NCBI GenBank assembly: GCA_026414325.1
Contig: JAOAJF010000001.1
Coordinates: 1-14,896, forward strand
Length of the DNA stretch: 14,896 bases
Direction: 5' to 3'
Source of the DNA: Microcaldota archaeon
GTDB taxonomy: Archaea > Micrarchaeota > Micrarchaeia > Anstonellales > Anstonellaceae
The notes below the pieces were generated by a model that was not told where the DNA came from, did no database searches, and saw nothing but the letters and a program-made list of their open reading frames with translations. Of this stretch, positions 11,998-14,896 are shown piece after piece; the first letter of the stretch is position 1; the number at the start of each line of letters is the position of its first letter. A program made the position numbers and the translations under genes.

Positions 11998-14034
11998 ATG
12001 AGAATTAGTAAAATTCATGTTTTTCTTTTGATTTTAGTTCTTCTCTTTTTTATTATTTTGTTTATTCCAACACCAACTGCTAAAGAAGAAAAAACTCAAA
12101 GCCAGCCTCAGACTGAAAAAGAGAACTATCCGCAGTTAAAAGAGATTTCTCAGGTTGATTGGGGTGAAGAAAAGGCAATTTTAGCTCATATTAAATTGCC
12201 TGATGAAAAAGAAAAAGGCCCCTACAGTGCTAAACTAATACTTTATTTATCCAAACCTAATTTGGAGATCAATTTACTTAAAGGAAAATGGGCTGGGGCA
12301 AACAACTATGCTAATTTTAAAAAAGGTTTAGAACAAAAAGCTTCTGCATTTGGTTTTGTATTTAAAGAGCTAAATATAGAGGATGGAATCTATCCTCAAA
12401 ACTCGATTGTTATAATACCTTCAGGAGTTTGGCCAGCTACTTTTAGTAAAGAGATTAAAAAGTATTTTGGGCCAGAGAGCATTGTAATCTATCTTGGGAC
12501 TGCGGAGGATATGAGTATAGATTTAGATGGAAAAATTATAAAAGGGAGAGTAAATAAGGAGATAGATGGGTGCACAAAACCTACTGAGACTGGCATTGGA
12601 CTAAAAAACGAGGAGTGGCCAAAAATAATCCATATTAGAAAAACTATAGATGAAATAGAAGATCTAAATTTATTTATAAATAATCTTTATGAGACTATTT
12701 TAGAGGAGCAAAAAGAAAAAGTAAGTTCTAAAAGTGTTTTGCTAAATGCTTCAAAAAATATTGTTAGCCCTGCTCTAAATAGCACATATGCTGCTATTTT
12801 GTATTATAAGGAAGGAAGATTAAATAAAACCTGGATAAATCAAATAAAAAAATTTGATGGTAAGATTAGCACTGCTAAAAAATCTGAAACTGGAGCTATT
12901 TCGTTACAACTTTCTCTTAAAACTTTCGAGGGCCAGAACGTTACTTTTTATTTACGAATTTTAGACAAAAACTTGGAACAAAAAAGCATAAAAAAAATAG
13001 CAAGCTTTGATGGCTCTAGTCCGTACTGGGTAGGCTCCCTTTCTTCAATAAAATTACCAAATAGTGAAAATATTATAATAGAGGTGATTGACCAGTATAA
13101 AAGAGAGTATGCTAAAGCCCTTGTACAAGCACCAGAATATGAAATAAAACTTACTAGTTCAAGAAGAGATGTGCGAGAATATTGTATTACAAAAAATAAA
13201 GCAGCTTTAGAAAAAGGCTTGATTTTGGTAAAAAAGGAGGGTGGAGAGTGGACTGCAGTTGATATAGTTAACTCTTGTTTTGCAGTAAGTTCTAAATGGA
13301 ATGAAGGTAAAAACAAGCTCTATTTTAAAATAGATGAATACGAATTTGTAGAGGAATGGGAAGAAGAACCCTCCAGATGGAAGGCTTTTGTTTTTATAGG
13401 AATACCTTTTTTTATTCTTTTTATTATCTGGTTTTTGTTTTTTAGAAGAGAGAGTGGGCGAGTATTTTATTTAGAAGTTCCAGAACAGCTAAACATTGAA
13501 CAACAGACAATTGAATTAAAAGCCTCTCAAATAATCGAGTTTATAAAAGATGTAAAGACTTTCGATGAAGTAAAAAAATTAATAATTGAAAAAATAAGAA
13601 AAGAAAGGGGGTTTGTGCCAACAATAGAAAGTATTGAAAATGCTTTAGGAGAGTTGGTAAAGAAAGACAAAATAAGAAATTTTCAGGATTATTATGGAAC
13701 AAAGAATATGAAGGAGGAAGAATTTTATTATAAAATTATGTTAAGAACTATTGAGGAATTTTTAAAAAGAAATGGGCTAACTTTGAATCAAAACTTAGTA
13801 GACACAAAAGCTAAAAAATGGGCCATAGTGGTTGATAAATTCGAATTAAAAGACGGGCAGATTCCAGATTTTATGGTATTTTTAGATGAAGAAAAAATGA
13901 ATAATTATTTAAAAAAACTAAAGCAAGAATTGAACAAAGAGAGTGCTTCCCTATTGCTTGCGATTAATACAAAAAAAACTAAACTTCTAACTCTCGAACA
14001 GTTAAAAAGACAGGAAGAATATTGGTGGGCTTAA
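11998..14034 (+). CDS. Large two-pass membrane protein with external domain and cytoplasmic tail
   Basis: Unknown family. The 678-residue protein has an N-terminal membrane segment or uncleaved signal (about 7-23), a large presumed external region (24-460), a second membrane segment (463-482) followed by FFRRESGR, and a charged cytoplasmic tail (about 485-678). The external part has possible N-glycosylation sites (N250, N261, N276, N314) and three cysteines (C192, C396, C427). Residues about 99-170 look alpha/beta (NSIVIIPSGVWPATFSKEIK ... IVIYLG), like a flavodoxin or amidotransferase fold without visible catalytic residues; about 300-380 look beta-rich. The tail segment at 509-562 has a winged-helix-like helix pattern. 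The gene is followed one base later by a winged-helix gene. A receptor or envelope role is inferred only. Confidence 0.75.
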   Translation: MRISKIHVFLLILVLLFFIILFIPTPTAKEEKTQSQPQTEKENYPQLKEISQVDWGEEKAILAHIKLPDEKEKGPYSAKLILYLSKPNLEINLLKGKWAGANNYANFKKGLEQKASAFGFVFKELNIEDGIYPQNSIVIIPSGVWPATFSKEIKKYFGPESIVIYLGTAEDMSIDLDGKIIKGRVNKEIDGCTKPTETGIGLKNEEWPKIIHIRKTIDEIEDLNLFINNLYETILEEQKEKVSSKSVLLNASKNIVSPALNSTYAAILYYKEGRLNKTWINQIKKFDGKISTAKKSETGAISLQLSLKTFEGQNVTFYLRILDKNLEQKSIKKIASFDGSSPYWVGSLSSIKLPNSENIIIEVIDQYKREYAKALVQAPEYEIKLTSSRRDVREYCITKNKAALEKGLILVKKEGGEWTAVDIVNSCFAVSSKWNEGKNKLYFKIDEYEFVEEWEEEPSRWKAFVFIGIPFFILFIIWFLFFRRESGRVFYLEVPEQLNIEQQTIELKASQIIEFIKDVKTFDEVKKLIIEKIRKERGFVPTIESIENALGELVKKDKIRNFQDYYGTKNMKEEEFYYKIMLRTIEEFLKRNGLTLNQNLVDTKAKKWAIVVDKFELKDGQIPDFMVFLDEEKMNNYLKKLKQELNKESASLLLAINTKKTKLLTLEQLKRQEEYWWA

Positions 14035-14035
14035 T

Positions 14036-14347
14036 ATGATAAGTAAAGAATTTCTAAAGCTAAAACCAACTGCAATTTTACTTTGTTTAAAGGATGAGAC
14101 AAAGGAATGGTATCCTTCAAAAATAGCCAAATATTCAGGCGCATCTTATGTTTATACTACTAATTTTTTAGAAAAATTAAGCTCGTTGGGTTTAGTTAGC
14201 CTAGAAAAAAAAGGAAAAGAAAAGGTAGCAAAACTTACTGAAAAGGGAAAAGTAATCGCTGGTTTGATTGATGAGATAGAAAAAAGACTAAAGGAGCAAA
14301 AACAGCAAGAAATAAAAAAGGAGCAAAAAGATGCAACTTTAGAATAA
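14036..14347 (+). CDS. Small winged-helix (MarR-like) protein
   Basis: A 103-residue protein with one winged helix-turn-helix at about residues 8-72: PTAILLCLKD, then EWYPSKIAKYSGASYVYTTN (likely helix-turn-helix, recognition helix about 37-50), LEKLSSLGLVSLEKKGKEK and VAKLTEKGK, typical of archaeal MarR/PadR-like transcription regulators. A highly charged coiled-coil-like tail follows (75-103). The ATG lies one base after the stop of the large membrane protein, so both are surely cotranscribed. A membrane receptor passing its signal to this regulator is a plausible reading but not shown. Its 3' end is 17 bases from the convergent gene. Confidence 0.82.
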   Translation: MISKEFLKLKPTAILLCLKDETKEWYPSKIAKYSGASYVYTTNFLEKLSSLGLVSLEKKGKEKVAKLTEKGKVIAGLIDEIEKRLKEQKQQEIKKEQKDATLE

Positions 14348-14364
14348 TTTAGAATAATCTAAAG

Positions 14365-14802
14365 TTATACTGCTCTTAGCTCTATAATTTTTCTAACCAT
14401 ATTTAGAATATGTTTATAATCTCGATAGTGAGAATAAATTTTTAGAACTAATTTGAATGTTGCAGGAGGTGTCTGAGAACTAGCATAGATTGGAACAGAA
14501 AGCTCTTTTGTTTGCCCTGGTTCTATATTTCCTAATCTAAATTCTTTTGATTTTGTTAAACAAGTACTATCCAAACCGAGCTGATTTGGAACTTCAATTA
14601 CCACTGAGCAGAGATGGGCTGAGTTAGATTTGTTTTTTATATTTAAAACTAAATCAACAGAATTTTCTTTTCTACTGTTTAATCGGATTGGTCTAAAGGA
14701 ATTTGAAATTATGAAGGGCGAGGCTTTTGCAACTTCAGATAGATCCTCCTCATCAAAACTCTTTTCGCCTTTAAAAAACGATAGGATTTTATCAAATACC
14801 AT
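14365..14802 (-). CDS. Small Ig-fold-like protein of unknown function
   Basis: I do not recognise a functional family. From ATG 14802 the protein has 145 residues; a GTG at 14811 would overlap the Shine-Dalgarno AGGTGAG (14807-14813), so ATG is chosen. It has no signal peptide or membrane segment. A short charged N-terminal part (1-25) precedes a beta-sandwich pattern: SVDLVLNIKNKSNSAHLCSVVIEVP (49-72), FRLGNIEPGQTKELSVPIYA (88-107) and TFKLVLKIYSHYRDYKHI (115-132). The order N-x-S, V-x-V-P, G-x-I-x-PG-x-T-K is typical of CARDB/NEW3-type Ig-like domains. The same folds are usually found outside the cell, so a cytoplasmic form is odd. It is the second gene of a minus-strand operon. Confidence 0.75.
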   Translation of the reverse strand: MVFDKILSFFKGEKSFDEEDLSEVAKASPFIISNSFRPIRLNSRKENSVDLVLNIKNKSNSAHLCSVVIEVPNQLGLDSTCLTKSKEFRLGNIEPGQTKELSVPIYASSQTPPATFKLVLKIYSHYRDYKHILNMVRKIIELRAV

Positions 14803-14813
14803 TTTACTCACCT

Positions 14814-14896
14814 TTATTTTTTTATTAAAAAGTAGGCTAAAACAAATAAAATTATAGCAGTAACAGGCTTGCCAACATCTAAAGAAGCAACTGAAA
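14814..14896 (-). CDS. 3' end of a membrane protein (partial)
   Basis: The last 26 codons of a minus-strand gene are open from the right window edge to TAA at 14816..14814, found by direct translation. They read SVASLDVGKPVTAIILFVLA and then YFLIKK. This is a single hydrophobic C-terminal segment with a positively charged end. The stop lies just before the Shine-Dalgarno of the Ig-like gene, so the two form an operon. Too little is visible to name it. Confidence 0.6.
   Translation of the reverse strand, partial: SVASLDVGKPVTAIILFVLAYFLIKK

Noticed and set aside
12948..13316. Minus-strand frame of 122 codons inside the large membrane protein gene
   Set aside because: No start signal or recognisable domain; the plus-strand gene is continuous and better supported.

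Overview
The window is about 14.9 kb of AT-rich, very tightly packed archaeal DNA. The archaeal assignment rests on eL39, eL31, eL20 (LX), eS19, aIF6, PDCD5, prefoldin alpha, an RNase P Rpp21 protein, TATA-box promoters and a tRNA with a bulge-helix-bulge intron. The short intergenic gaps, class II lysyl-tRNA synthetase, unmodified-type tRNA-Ile(UAU) and several short uncharacterised proteins suggest a small-genome lineage of the DPANN/Nanoarchaeota kind. That placement is inference and would need a ribosomal-protein tree.

Left edge (1-1559): a partial cas6 on the minus strand runs off the window and diverges from a complete csa3 (CARF plus winged-helix regulator). This is the edge of a CRISPR-Cas locus that continues to the left; there is no repeat array inside the window. 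Next (1567-2087), an intron-containing tRNA-Ile(UAU) on the minus strand shares a promoter region with rnp4, an RNase P protein.

Centre (about 2107-7753): one long plus-strand translation and secretion cluster, in the order eS19, PDCD5, an uncharacterised beta-rich protein, eL39, eL31, aIF6, eL20/LX, prefoldin alpha, FtsY and SRP54. Genes overlap or sit within a few tens of bases of each other. The cluster starts behind a strong TATA box and a short leader that appears able to fold around the eS19 ribosome-binding site. It joins ribosome assembly (aIF6, eL proteins), nascent-chain folding (prefoldin) and membrane targeting (FtsY/SRP54).

Right part: on the minus strand, a protein with three exact-period (57-residue) helix-turn-helix-like repeats lies upstream of class II lysS. 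A six-helix membrane protein diverges from it. A geranylgeranyl-diphosphate-synthase-like gene (minus) diverges from a two-gene plus-strand unit: a large two-pass membrane protein with an external domain and a cytoplasmic tail, followed at once by a winged-helix protein. At the right edge, a small Ig-fold-like protein and the 3' end of a membrane protein share a minus-strand operon.

The most interesting points are the tRNA-Ile(UAU) and its leaderless promoter geometry, the folded eS19 leader, the triple-repeat DNA-binding-like protein with repeated elements in its own promoter, and the unknown membrane-receptor/winged-helix pair. No gene-free stretch exceeds 300 bases.
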